A stretch of 44,831 bases of DNA from Verrucomicrobiota bacterium (GTDB taxonomy: Bacteria > Verrucomicrobiota > Verrucomicrobiia > Verrucomicrobiales > DEV007), in the NCBI GenBank assembly GCA_003402735.1, contig QQNE01000024.1, positions 1-44,831 of the forward strand. The letters are read 5' to 3'. The notes beneath the pieces were generated by a model that saw nothing but the letters and a program-made list of their open reading frames with translations, was not told the origin of the DNA and searched no databases. Made by a program: the position numbers and the translations under genes. This document shows positions 16,639 through 25,873 of the stretch, in pieces. Each line of letters opens with the position of its first letter. Positions within the stretch are counted from its first letter, which is position 1.

Positions 16639-17013
16639 CTAGGATTGGGCTGCGGTCGTTTTTCCGGCGGACCATTGCCACCAAGCGTCGTGGCCGAGGA
16701 ACAGGTCGAGGTCCGCGAGGTCCTCGTGAGTTGGGTCGACCAAGGTAAGACGGAGATCGGACAGCCATTCCCGGACGGTCCGTGGTTCTCCGGAGATGCT
16801 TCCGTCCAGGTGGAGGCGCCAGAATCCGTAGAGTGGGCCATGACCTTCGAGGATGAGGCGGACATCGGGCCGATAGAGGTCGCGGCCGGGTGAGCAGAAT
16901 TCTTCGTAAGTCAGGATGCCTTGCGGAGGATTCTCGGTTGATTCATACCGGAGCCCGAGGGCGCTGAGCCACGCATCGAACGCCCGGGGTGGCGGATCGG
17001 CATACGGTTTCAC
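16639..17013 (-). CDS. hypothetical protein next to the IS relics
   Basis: 124 aa, no signal peptide or membrane segment, family not recognised. Rich in Trp and acidic residues, with DVRLILEGHGPLYGFWRLH in the middle and EDLADLDLFLGHDAWWQW near the end. The base composition and third-position G/C are like those of its neighbours, so the frame is probably real, but it may be the remnant of a longer gene. It lies 43 bp downstream of the esterase gene on the same strand, and on its other side are dead transposons. ATG start at 17013. Confidence 0.5.
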   Translation of the reverse strand: MKPYADPPPRAFDAWLSALGLRYESTENPPQGILTYEEFCSPGRDLYRPDVRLILEGHGPLYGFWRLHLDGSISGEPRTVREWLSDLRLTLVDPTHEDLADLDLFLGHDAWWQWSAGKTTAAQS

Positions 17014-17055
17014 GAAGTGGCTGGGCGATGGTGGAGCGCCTCCGTTGGGCAGGAT

Positions 17056-18309
17056 TTACGGATGCCCGAACTGGATTTCCGAACTGACCATGGCTCCGCG
17101 CTCGTCCGACAGCCCGATGAACCAGGTGTTGGCTTCGACAGGCGGGCGCGGTGCGACGATGACGCCGGTGTCGACCTTGGCCGGAAGGCTCTGCCAGTTT
17201 CGTTTCGAGCGCGGGCCGGTTTCGGTGGTGTAGTGCAAAAAGGCTTCCTTGATCACCGTCACCGATTTGACGGGCAAACGGACCTCGGTTCCCTCGACCA
17301 CCAGTTTTCCGGGAATTGGAAGCGGTTTGCCGCCGGCGCAGTGCGAATCGATGAACCAACCGATTTCCTGGGGTGCCCAGCCCGATGGATGGCCGTGAGG
17401 CATCTTGACCTGGATGCGCATCTGTTTTGGACCCGGCACGAGATCGAAGCTCTTCTGGTAACTGTCGAGCGGGTAGTGGACATCGTTGGTTCCGTTGACA
17501 AACAGGATGGGGACCCGGCACCGCGGCAGCAAACTGGATGGATCATAGGTCTTGACCCAGGAATCGCGACGCTCACCGAGCTTGTCGATCGAGGGTTTCT
17601 GCACGGATTCGCCTTCGTGAAGGAACCCGCAGCCGTAGACGGGCACGGCGGCCTTGAAGCGATCGTCGAGCGAGGCCACCAGGCAGGTGGTGTAACCGCC
17701 CCAACTGATGCCGGTCACCGCGGTGCGGTTGGCGTCCACTTCGGGAAACGATCGCAGCAAGGAGTGGGCGCGGATGGCGGAAGCGGCGGCATGCAAGGGC
17801 CAGTCGTCGGTGGTGTCTCCGCCGATGGCATCGAATTTTTGTGGGTGTCCCTGGTCCGGACCGCCGTTCGGCAGGCGGTGGCGGGTTTGCTTGGTGCTCA
17901 CGAGAGTGTTGGTTTTCGGATCGTAGACCGGAGCATCTGGTTGATGTCCTGACAGGTCCATGGCGATGGCTGCATACCCACGTTGTGCCCAGAGCCAAAC
18001 CCATTCGGCGAAAGCGGTGCCGCCGCCGCCGTGAATCAGGACCACCCCGGGAAATGTTGTCTGGCCAGGGGCGGCTTTGCCCGTTGTCCGTGGCGAGGCA
18101 TAGAACGCGAACACCTCTGTGGGGTGGCCTTGATAGGGCTCGCCCGCGTAGAACAGGGAATGGATCGGGCCTGACTGATCCGCCCAACGCATGGAGGGAA
18201 CCGTCTGTTTGAGTGAAGTCAGGTTCCAAGGCCCGACTTGTTCGTCGTTGGCGAGGGCGGGCCCGGCCATGAGACAGAGTCCGGTGAGGAGGATGATATG
18301 GATTTTCAT
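17056..18309 (-). CDS. secreted alpha/beta hydrolase, acetylxylan-esterase/dienelactone-hydrolase type
   Basis: 417 aa from the ATG giving a signal peptide (MKIHIILLTGLCLMAGPALA, cleavage after ALA). The hydrolase core has VVLIHGGGGTAF (oxyanion region, about 89-100), nucleophile elbow GISWGG with Ser202, acidic residue in VNGTNDVHYP (Asp276), and catalytic His in KMPHGH (305 or 307). A C-terminal beta-rich extension of about 90 residues, starting near 330, follows the hydrolase. Such proteins remove acetyl or other acyl groups from glycans or act as peptidases; the substrate is not determinable. It fits the esterase theme of the window. The plus-strand DUF1080-like gene diverges from it across 98 bp. 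Confidence 0.83.
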   Translation of the reverse strand: MKIHIILLTGLCLMAGPALANDEQVGPWNLTSLKQTVPSMRWADQSGPIHSLFYAGEPYQGHPTEVFAFYASPRTTGKAAPGQTTFPGVVLIHGGGGTAFAEWVWLWAQRGYAAIAMDLSGHQPDAPVYDPKTNTLVSTKQTRHRLPNGGPDQGHPQKFDAIGGDTTDDWPLHAAASAIRAHSLLRSFPEVDANRTAVTGISWGGYTTCLVASLDDRFKAAVPVYGCGFLHEGESVQKPSIDKLGERRDSWVKTYDPSSLLPRCRVPILFVNGTNDVHYPLDSYQKSFDLVPGPKQMRIQVKMPHGHPSGWAPQEIGWFIDSHCAGGKPLPIPGKLVVEGTEVRLPVKSVTVIKEAFLHYTTETGPRSKRNWQSLPAKVDTGVIVAPRPPVEANTWFIGLSDERGAMVSSEIQFGHP

Positions 18310-18407
18310 GTGGCGGGGGCGGGAAATTTCTATCAAACCGCCTCTCTGCAACCCGTCAAGGCGGAGTCGGGCTTGAAACGCGGACCCGTCCATGCTTTGG
18401 CTGTGTC

Positions 18408-19073
18408 ATGCAGTGGCTTTTCCCAGTCCTCATCCTTGTTGCCACCGGTTGGGCGGCGGAGCCGGTGCACGAGACGTTCGGGCCAGAATTCGAGGCGCAA
18501 CCGTTTCTCACCCCGATCCCGAACAAGAACACGAGCGTGCGGGACGGAGTCCTTTGGACGAGGGGCTCAAGTGGGGGGAAGTATCCGCCGATGGTCGATC
18601 TGCGGGTGGAGGGCAAGGACCTCACCCTTTCCTTCCGGTTCCGGCACCTCGGCTCGGGCGGTTGGTTGTGGTTTTTCGTCGATGGCGAGGACGGTTTCGG
18701 CAGTGAGGACCACATGCTGCGGGTGAAATTGCTGCGTCAGGGGGTGCAGTTGCAGGTGGATGCGCACTCGAAAGACCCGAATCATCCGATGCGTCAATCC
18801 AATGGGCGACCTGCCGATGCCAAAAGCGGGGCGTTTCGATTGAATGAAATTCTGCCGCTCGAAAAGGTGGATTTGACCGCGAATGTCTGGCGCGAGGTGA
18901 GGCTGGTGTTTCGCGGTGAGGAGGTCACGATCACGTTGGACGGGCAGACTTGGTCGAGGAGGCTGACCCGCGGCAATTTCAACGCGGCCAAGCGCAAGCT
19001 GCTTTGGATGCAGAATGGCGGTGAGGCCGGCATTGAGCTCGACGACATTGTGGTAAAGGCGACGGAGCCGTGA
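18408..19073 (+). CDS. secreted DUF1080/3-keto-disaccharide-hydrolase-like lectin-fold protein
   Basis: 221 aa with a signal peptide (MQWLFPVLILVATGWAAEP). The body looks like a concanavalin-A-like beta sandwich of the DUF1080 group: paired strands such as LTLSFRFRHLGSGGWLWFFV, then NVWREVRLVFRGEEVTITLDGQTW and the closing IELDDIVVKA. Planctomycetes and Verrucomicrobia carry dozens of these near sulfatases and ThuA proteins. Some DUF1080 members cleave 3-keto-glycosides, others may only bind sugar. It lies 52 bp upstream of the sulfatase pseudogene, and the two were probably one unit. Confidence 0.7.
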   Translation: MQWLFPVLILVATGWAAEPVHETFGPEFEAQPFLTPIPNKNTSVRDGVLWTRGSSGGKYPPMVDLRVEGKDLTLSFRFRHLGSGGWLWFFVDGEDGFGSEDHMLRVKLLRQGVQLQVDAHSKDPNHPMRQSNGRPADAKSGAFRLNEILPLEKVDLTANVWREVRLVFRGEEVTITLDGQTWSRRLTRGNFNAAKRKLLWMQNGGEAGIELDDIVVKATEP

Positions 19074-19125
19074 GTCCTTGTTTTGGTTTCATGGCGTGGC
19101 AGAGATGATGTGAAGAAGACAGCGG

Positions 19126-20006
19126 ATGAACCTCAATCAGAAAAAGCGCTCTCGGTTTGTGGTCTTGTGGTGGTTGTTCTCTATTCTCACCGCTGTCTCC
19201 GGCGTGAAACCGAATGTGATGATCGTCATAGCCGATGACCTTGGTTATCACGACACCGGGTTTCAGGGTTCTGCGGAGATTCCGACGCCGAAGCCGCGAT
19301 GGTGGCGGCGATGGATGCCGCCATTGGAACGGTGTTGGCCAAGCTCGAAAAGACCGGGCAAACGGATAACACGCTGATTTTCTTCGTGAGCGACAACGGG
19401 GGCCCGAATCTGTCCAAGAGGGGTGGGGTGAATTTCACGGACAACTCGCCGCTTCGGGGGGCGAAAGGCGATCTTTACGAGGGCGGCATGCGGGTGCCTT
19501 TTCTCGTGGTCTGGCCGGCGAAGATCCGGCCAGGAATCTACGAACAGCCAGTCATCGCCCTCGATTTTCTCCCCACCGCTCTGGCTGCGGCGGAAGCCAC
19601 GCCGCCCGATGACCTGGATGGCGTGAACCTTCTTCCGTTTCTCACCGGCGCGAAGGCCACTGCGCCGCACGAAACCCTCTTCTGGCGCACCGGTGGTCCC
19701 GGCGGCACGAACGCGGTCCGGCGGGCAAATCTGAAGTTGGTCCGCATCGGCAAGGCCGCGCCCGAGCTTTATGATCTCGCCGCGGATGTCGGGGAGATCA
19801 AAAATCTCGCGCTCGAGAGGCCGGAAGTCGTGAGGGAACTCGTCGCCGCTCTCGCGGAGTGGGAGAAGGGAACCATCGCGCCGACGTTCGAGAGCCCCAA
19901 GGGCGGGGCGGCGAGGAAAAAGGCGGTGGGGAAGGTCTCACCCGCGGAGCGATTGCAGCCAAGCGACGAGGTCCACGAGTTCCTGGGCGCTGAGAATGGC
20001 GGCTAG
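19126..20006 (+). pseudogene. sulfatase pseudogene lacking its active site
   Basis: The 5' part encodes a signal peptide and the normal sulfatase opening [19 protein letters not shown] up to GSAEIPTPK (residue 56). The next codons jump to a late sulfatase segment in a different frame: [51 protein letters not shown] and the C-terminal ELYDLAADVGEIKNLA. The junction lies inside gacgccgaagccgcg (about 19284-19298). Roughly 200 codons are missing, including the Cys-x-Pro-x-Arg formylglycine motif and most metal ligands, and the frame shifts. The 3' end runs 69 bp into the convergent ThuA-cytochrome gene. It cannot be a sulfatase now. Confidence 0.88.
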
Positions 20007-23000
20007 GCCGGGAGGCATGAGGCTGGTTGTCATCTCCTCGCGCTGGGCGATTTGGTCCTTCTCGATGAGTTGGCTGACGCCACCAGGCATGCGGATGGTG
20101 AGCTTGGCCCCGGTTTCCCCGGTGACAAAGCCGGCAAACGACGAACCGTTCTTCGTCTTCAGCACCACGCCCTGGAATCCATGGCTGATGGCGGTGCTCG
20201 GGTAGAGGATGGCTTCGTAGAGTCCTTCCCGGGAGAGTTTGCTGCCGATTCCCGACAAGTCGGGGCCGAACTCGACGCCGGAGGTGCCGACCTTGTGGCA
20301 GGTGATGCAGGTGCCCTTGCTGAAGGCGGCTTTGCCGTGGTCGGGATTGCCCTTCATGGCGAGCAATTCGGTGACCGGGGGCAGACTTTCCGTGCCGAGC
20401 GCGGCGGGGACCTTGAACTTCGTTTTGGCGGCTTGGCGCAAGGCCTCGTTGGCGGATCGCGCGAGCATCGTGGCCGCGAGGAAATGAAGGTCCGCCGGCA
20501 GTTGGCCGTTTTCTGCGAGCTTCACCAATTCCTGACCGCCGCCCAGGGAAGAGGCGAGGGACGAGACCAGCTCGCGGCGCAATTCGGGCGCCAGTTCCTT
20601 GCGGGCCAACTGCCCGGAGAGAAGTTTCACGGCCGGGTTGTCCGCCACTTTGCCGATCGTCCGGATCAGGGAGACGGCTCGGTCCGGTTTGGGAGCCTTG
20701 GCAGCCTGGGAGAGCATTCGGGTGGAAGCCGCGGAATCGCGCAGCAGGATCCGGGCGGCATTGACCGCTTCTTCGCTTTCGGGCGCGGCAAAAATCACTT
20801 CGACCACCTCGGTTTCAAAGCCGGGAAGATTCAGTTTTTCGATCAGATCGATCAATTCCGGGCGACCGCGCAACGGGGCCAGCAGGGCTTCCAATCGGGC
20901 GGGTCCGCCCTCGACCTTGGCCACGCCTTCGCGGCCGAGCAATCCTGCCGCCGCCAGCGCCACTTCCGGCGAGCCTTCCCGAAAGATTTTGGCGTAAGCC
21001 GCCTGCTGCGCTGCCGCGTCCGGTTGGAAATGGAGCGCCCGGATCAGGCCCGGATTTTTGGCTCCATCGCGCAGGACCAAGTCCGCGATCCGGGCGGACG
21101 AAACCTTGGCCCGGCTGCGCCAGATGATGTCGTCGTGTGGCTTGCCCAACGCGGCGAGGCGGGTGTCCCAGTGCAGGTCTGCGCCGATCCCGAGAGCCTC
21201 GAGATACCAGCGATCCTTGCCATCGTATCGTTGGGCCAGAGCCGCCCAGAATTTGTCGGCCGCCGATCCCGGAAGGAAACGGAGTGCTAGGCTCATTTCC
21301 CGGAGCACGGCCGGGTCCCGTTCGCTTTCGAGCGCCACGCTGAGCGGGGTGAGGAAACCGGAGACGAGTTCCGGGTCGTCCGCGATGCGTTGGGGACCGC
21401 CGAAGAACGCACGCCAAGCGCGGATGGCGGTGATGCGGAGATTGGGATCCGCGCCGAGCAGGGTCTCCGTCATGAGTTGGGGAAAGCCGTCGCGATCGAC
21501 GCTGGAAGCGAGGAGCCACAGGGCCCTGGCGCGGAGATGGACGGGTTCCTGGGTGTTGCGGAAGAGGGAGTGCAGCGCCGGAATGGCCGCCTTGCCCGAG
21601 GAGGCCAGTTTTTGCCAGGCGAGGTAGCGGGCGCATTCATTCGGCGATTTCAACGCCTCGAGGGCGCCTTCGATGGAGTCGAACCTCAGGGTGGGAAGCG
21701 TCATTTTGTGGTTTCCTTGCGGAGCCAGTCGGAAGATGCGGCCGCGATCCAGATCGGCCATCCCGTGTCCGCCCACGCCGGGATCATACCAGTCCGCCAC
21801 GAGGAGGGATCCGTCCGGGGCCACGGCCACGTCGCTGGGCCGGAACCAAGGGTTTTTGGTGTTTTCCATCAATTGGACAACTTCCGCGCGGTAACCGGCG
21901 CCGGCCGCCTTGACGGGGTAGGCTCGGACCACGTTGGGACCGGCGTCGCAGTGAATCGGCTGTCCGCGGAGGGCTTCCGGGAGCAGAGAACCTTCGTAAA
22001 GGCAGATGCCGGTGGGCGAACCCGCGCCGGTCTGGAGCAGATTGGGAACGACCCCGGGGTCATTGAGGTGCCAGTGACGGAGGGGGATTTCCTCGTTCAT
22101 GCCGGGGCGGGGATCGCGCCAGCCGGCCCGGGTGATTTCGTCCTTGTAACCGTAATTCCCGTATTCCATGACATAGTTGATCCGCACGCCCTTGTTGCCA
22201 TCGTCATCGTTGTCCGATTGCCAGAGCGTGCCGAACGAATCGACCGCGACTTCCCAGTTGTTGCGGAAGTTCCAGCCGAGGGTTTCCACCCCGGAGCCGT
22301 CGAGGTTGCAGCGGAAGACCATGCCTTCTTGATAGGGCAGGTTCCCGGCGCGCACTTCCCGGCCCGCGAGATCGACGATCACCTTGCCCGAGGGATCACA
22401 GAGTTGGGTCGCGGCGTTTCCGAAGTTGAAGTAGAGCTTGCCGTCCGGGCCAAAATGGAAGGCGTGGATGCCGTGGTCGTGCTGGGTGCCGCCGATCCGC
22501 GTGAAGAGGACCTGCTTGCTGTCGACGTCCGCTTTGCCGTCGCCATCCCGGTCAAAGAGGCTGAAGACCTCGTCCCCGCAGCTGATGATGATCCTGTCGC
22601 CCAGTACGCAGATGCCGTGAGCGCTGTCGACATCGTGTCCTTGATGGAAGACCTTGGATTGATCCGCCTTGCCGTCGGAGTCCCTGTCTTCGAGGATCAG
22701 AATGCGGTCGCCCTCGGGCCGTTTGCCCTGATTTTTGCGGTAGTTGATGACCTCGCAAACCCAGACGCGGCCGAGGTGATCGACATCGATCGCGCTCGGG
22801 CTGAGGAGAGCCGGTTCAGCGGCAAAGAGTTGGGCCTCGAGTTGCGGGTGCACCTTCATCGAAGTCAGGGCTTCGGAAGGAAGGTGAGGGTCCGCCTGTT
22901 TCGGGGCCGGGTCCTTGACCGGTGCGGTTGGCTTTGAGGCGGGCTCGGCCTTGGCTGGTGGTTGTGGAGCGGGGCTGGGGGCGGCGGCGACCGGTTTGGG

Positions 23001-23963
23001 TTTGGGTTCAGGTTTGGGGCCACCGAATTGGACCGCCAGCTGCGTCAGTTGGTCCCGGGTGGGACGGGGGGTTTGGACGCCTTCGGCGGGGATTTCCAGG
23101 CCCGCTGTCCAGGCGACGCCGTTGAGGACGCACTTGCGGAAATTGTCTTCCTCGAAATTCCAATGGAAGTGAAGGCCGGTGAAGCCGAACCCGCGTCCTT
23201 TGCCATATTCGGCGGAGCGTTCGTAGGCCCAGGAGACGGGTTGTGGTTTGCCCTCTGCGACGGACTTGCGGACGGCCGGGTTTCCGGAGTGAGGGCCATC
23301 GGGGCGGTTCATGGTGTTGGCCGGTGCCGCCGCCGCCAGAATGGGGTTCACGCCTTTGAGATCCCCCACAAAGCGCATGTGGAAATACCATTCGTCCTTG
23401 ATTTTGAACGGCTTGAGCCCGCGCGATACCGGATGTGCCCCGAAGGTCACAAAGTCCGGTTCCCAGGTCGGGTTGACGGACCAATTGGCCTCGAAGTAGC
23501 CGCCCATCCACTGCAACATGCCCTTGGCGGAAGGTCCGACCGGAACTTCGACAGCATAGTGGAGGCAGGCCAAACCGACGCCTTGCCGCATGAGTTTGTC
23601 GAATTCCGGGACGTGTGGATTCACGAGATGTCCGTTGCCGCCCGAGCAGAAGATGACCACCGAGTCCGCCCCGGAGAAGAAGGTGTCGGGGTCGGCGGGC
23701 CAGTTGATCGAGTAACGGGCTTCGATCTGGGCGTCCGGGAAGCGCTGCTGCAGGGATTGGCCGATGAGGTGGCAACCGGCGGCGTATTCATGCTCACCAA
23801 ATCCGTGGGATTTCTTGTGGGAAACAAAACAGATGACGGTGCGGTTGGGAGGGGCGGCCGCCTTGGGCGTTTGCGCTGGGGCAGCCTGCATGGCCAACAG
23901 GGCCAGCCCCAGGGCAAGGAGGGCGGCCGGGGAGATTGAAGGTTTGGTCAAGGGCAACGGCAT
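19938..23963 (-). CDS. ThuA + membrane-bound-dehydrogenase propeller + HEAT + cytochrome c protein
   Basis: 1341 aa secreted protein. The start chosen (MPLPLTKPSISP) gives a signal peptide ending at MQAAPAQ. A ThuA-like domain covers about 40-285 (VICFVSHKKSHGFGEHEY, GLACLHYAVEVP, NGVAWTAGLEIP). A Pro/Lys/Ala linker (about 315-360) leads to a beta-propeller of the PVC 'membrane-bound dehydrogenase' type (about 370-760; LLSPSAIDVDHLGRVWV, FDRDGDGKAD, WFRPSDVAVAPDGSL). HEAT-like helices follow (about 770-1190). A cytochrome domain ends it, with CITCH at 1219-1223 and probable axial Met near 1316 (SLMPPG). It probably oxidises a sugar or alcohol and passes electrons to a periplasmic chain; substrate unknown. 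Confidence 0.92.
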   Translation of the reverse strand: MPLPLTKPSISPAALLALGLALLAMQAAPAQTPKAAAPPNRTVICFVSHKKSHGFGEHEYAAGCHLIGQSLQQRFPDAQIEARYSINWPADPDTFFSGADSVVIFCSGGNGHLVNPHVPEFDKLMRQGVGLACLHYAVEVPVGPSAKGMLQWMGGYFEANWSVNPTWEPDFVTFGAHPVSRGLKPFKIKDEWYFHMRFVGDLKGVNPILAAAAPANTMNRPDGPHSGNPAVRKSVAEGKPQPVSWAYERSAEYGKGRGFGFTGLHFHWNFEEDNFRKCVLNGVAWTAGLEIPAEGVQTPRPTRDQLTQLAVQFGGPKPEPKPKPVAAAPSPAPQPPAKAEPASKPTAPVKDPAPKQADPHLPSEALTSMKVHPQLEAQLFAAEPALLSPSAIDVDHLGRVWVCEVINYRKNQGKRPEGDRILILEDRDSDGKADQSKVFHQGHDVDSAHGICVLGDRIIISCGDEVFSLFDRDGDGKADVDSKQVLFTRIGGTQHDHGIHAFHFGPDGKLYFNFGNAATQLCDPSGKVIVDLAGREVRAGNLPYQEGMVFRCNLDGSGVETLGWNFRNNWEVAVDSFGTLWQSDNDDDGNKGVRINYVMEYGNYGYKDEITRAGWRDPRPGMNEEIPLRHWHLNDPGVVPNLLQTGAGSPTGICLYEGSLLPEALRGQPIHCDAGPNVVRAYPVKAAGAGYRAEVVQLMENTKNPWFRPSDVAVAPDGSLLVADWYDPGVGGHGMADLDRGRIFRLAPQGNHKMTLPTLRFDSIEGALEALKSPNECARYLAWQKLASSGKAAIPALHSLFRNTQEPVHLRARALWLLASSVDRDGFPQLMTETLLGADPNLRITAIRAWRAFFGGPQRIADDPELVSGFLTPLSVALESERDPAVLREMSLALRFLPGSAADKFWAALAQRYDGKDRWYLEALGIGADLHWDTRLAALGKPHDDIIWRSRAKVSSARIADLVLRDGAKNPGLIRALHFQPDAAAQQAAYAKIFREGSPEVALAAAGLLGREGVAKVEGGPARLEALLAPLRGRPELIDLIEKLNLPGFETEVVEVIFAAPESEEAVNAARILLRDSAASTRMLSQAAKAPKPDRAVSLIRTIGKVADNPAVKLLSGQLARKELAPELRRELVSSLASSLGGGQELVKLAENGQLPADLHFLAATMLARSANEALRQAAKTKFKVPAALGTESLPPVTELLAMKGNPDHGKAAFSKGTCITCHKVGTSGVEFGPDLSGIGSKLSREGLYEAILYPSTAISHGFQGVVLKTKNGSSFAGFVTGETGAKLTIRMPGGVSQLIEKDQIAQREEMTTSLMPPGLAAILSAQELVDLVAWLQSLRG

Positions 23964-24090
23964 GGGCGCAACCTGCCGATTCTGCCGGGTCTTGTCAATG
24001 CGGGGCAACGGCTGCTTGATCCGGGCGCGAGATCGCGGTAAAAGAAAAGGGTCTGTTCAGGGCCACGGGTCGGCTGTGAGCGGATGTCTC

Positions 24091-25020
24091 ATGCCGGAAT
24101 TGAGCGTCCAGAAATGCGTGGTGATCCAGGCCGCCCTGGATCGGGTGTATGCCTCTGTGCGGAGCTTTCGCGATTGGATTTTTTGGTGTCCTTGGCTCGC
24201 GATCCAGCCCGACTGCGAGCGTCATTTTCTCGCGGATCACAGCGGATTTGCCTGGGAAGGCGCGGTTGCGGGGGAGGGGCGGATCGAGGTTCTGGAGGAG
24301 GATGGGCCCCGGTCTCTGCGCCTGAAATTGAGCCGGTTGAAGCCGTGGAAATGGCAGGGGGAACTGGGTTTCAAGTTCCGTGATTTGGGCGCGGGCCGAG
24401 GGGTGGAGCTGACCTGGAGCTTGGAGGGTGCCCTGCCGCTCGGACGGTTGCGTGAGGCGGACGAAGCCGCGGCCCTGCTCGGAAGCGAGGCCGGGCTGGG
24501 GTTGGCGTTGTTGCAGGGAACGCTGTCGGCGGGCGGCGCTCCCTGCAAGCTGGAAAGTCCGGGACGGGTCTTGTTTCCCGGGGGGCGGTTTCTGGGCGTG
24601 AGAGGTCCGAGCGGGAATGTGCAGGACACGGAGGCGATCTCCGCCGCTTTCGGAAACCTGGCGGCCTGGATGGGGGAGCACAAGATCGCGGCGTTGGGTC
24701 CGCGGACCTTTTTTTGTCCGGGTTGGGATGTCGGCAAAGGGCCGCACGAGGTGATCGCGGCCGTTCAGGTGGGGAAAGGGAGGGAAAAGGCCAAGGGGAG
24801 GTTGCCGTCCGATTTTGTGGTGTTTGACGTTCCGGGCGGCAAGGCGGAGTTGGTCCGCCTCACCGGTCCACCCGAGTATGTGCTCCTGGCGTGGGCTGCC
24901 GCGAGGGCGCGGGTGGATGCCTACGGTTTCGAGCGATGGAAATCTGCGGATCCGTTTGTGGTTTGCGAGAAGGGGCACTCCGGGGCGGGTTCACTGGCGG
25001 TTTACCTGCCGGTGAAGTGA
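24091..25020 (+). CDS. SRPBCC (START-like) + GyrI-like domain protein
   Basis: 309 aa, cytoplasmic. The N-terminal half (about 1-150) resembles polyketide-cyclase/SRPBCC ligand-binding folds: QAALDRVYASVRSFRDWIFWCPWL, WKWQGELGFKFRDLGAGRGVELTWSLEG. The C-terminal half resembles GyrI-like effector domains (FLGVRGPSGNVQDTEAISAAFGNLAAWM, then LVRLTGPPEYVLLAWAAARA). This pairing is known among small-molecule-binding proteins of unknown role. ATG 24091 is the natural start; upstream open frame is antisense to the ThuA-cytochrome gene. It stands alone, divergent from that gene, with a convergent L,D-transpeptidase downstream. Confidence 0.75.
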   Translation: MPELSVQKCVVIQAALDRVYASVRSFRDWIFWCPWLAIQPDCERHFLADHSGFAWEGAVAGEGRIEVLEEDGPRSLRLKLSRLKPWKWQGELGFKFRDLGAGRGVELTWSLEGALPLGRLREADEAAALLGSEAGLGLALLQGTLSAGGAPCKLESPGRVLFPGGRFLGVRGPSGNVQDTEAISAAFGNLAAWMGEHKIAALGPRTFFCPGWDVGKGPHEVIAAVQVGKGREKAKGRLPSDFVVFDVPGGKAELVRLTGPPEYVLLAWAAARARVDAYGFERWKSADPFVVCEKGHSGAGSLAVYLPVK

Positions 25021-25047
25021 GATCCGGTTCTCTCGCGGCGGGCGGGA

Positions 25048-25794
25048 TCAGACACCTTTCCAGGAATGGTGGACGCTGACTTCCGTTCCCATTTGGGTGT
25101 GATCGAAAATCATTTCGGCCACCTGGTAGGGAAGACGGATGCAGCCATGGGAGGCGGGATATCCTGGCAAGTGACCGGCGTGGGTTCCGTAGGGAGTGGT
25201 GCCCAAACGCATCCAAAACGGCATCCCGACGTGATAGAGATTGGAGATTTTGCCGGTCCGAACCCGTTCGCTCATCCGGAAGGTTCCGGTGGGGGTGGTC
25301 ATGCCGGCGCGGGCCGAGGAAACCGGTGTGGTGATGGCAATTCTTCCGTTGATCAGGAGATACGCCTTTTGTTTGCCCAGATCGACCACCACCCGGGAAT
25401 TGGGTCCCCGCCACTGGGAGAGCAGGCGGTGGTTGATGGTCACCTCGGACATCGGATAGCTTTTTGGTTTGGCCCACGGCGAGCCCAGCGGCACGGCGCC
25501 GCTCTTGGCCGGAATGACGGGTTTGGCGGCGGTTTTTTTGGCGGAAGCCGTTTTGGTCGGAACCGGCTTGGCTTTTGCGGCCCCTGGTTTGGAGGGGGCG
25601 GGCTTGGGGGCGAATGGATTGGGAAATGGGGACGGCGCCGGCGTTGGCTTGACCGCTTTTGGGGCGGTTTTCGGGACGGCCTTTTTGGGGGCCGTTTCCG
25701 CAAGACCGGGGGAAGTGGGGATCAGGGCCAGAGCCAAGCAGGCTTGGAGCCCCAGGCGCAATGGTTTCAGAAAATGCGTGGCGTTGTGTTTCAT
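25048..25794 (-). CDS. L,D-transpeptidase (YkuD) with Pro/Lys-rich linker
   Basis: 248 aa exported enzyme. A signal sequence (LGLQACLALALIPTSPGLAE) is followed by a 75-residue linker rich in Pro, Lys and Ala (about 33-108), suited to reach through or bind the wall. The YkuD domain begins with VVVDLGKQKAYLLINGRIA (about 135) and ends in the catalytic motif SHGCIRLP (His216, Cys218). It would form 3-3 peptidoglycan cross-links or attach proteins. The ATG at 25794 gives the more typical signal peptide; a GTG at 25827 in frame is possible. No obvious ribosome site. Convergent with the SRPBCC gene and divergent from the aldehyde dehydrogenase. Confidence 0.9.
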   Translation of the reverse strand: MKHNATHFLKPLRLGLQACLALALIPTSPGLAETAPKKAVPKTAPKAVKPTPAPSPFPNPFAPKPAPSKPGAAKAKPVPTKTASAKKTAAKPVIPAKSGAVPLGSPWAKPKSYPMSEVTINHRLLSQWRGPNSRVVVDLGKQKAYLLINGRIAITTPVSSARAGMTTPTGTFRMSERVRTGKISNLYHVGMPFWMRLGTTPYGTHAGHLPGYPASHGCIRLPYQVAEMIFDHTQMGTEVSVHHSWKGV

Positions 25795-25873
25795 GGCGGA
25801 AAATGTAACTGGGATCGGAAATTTCACGCAGCATTTTTGTGATCCGGGTTTCTGGTTTTAATGTCGAACCGTC

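Noticed and set aside
20052..22937. Two plus-strand frames of 412 and 515 codons inside the ThuA-cytochrome gene
   Set aside because: Mirror frames; the minus-strand product has full domain support including CxxCH.
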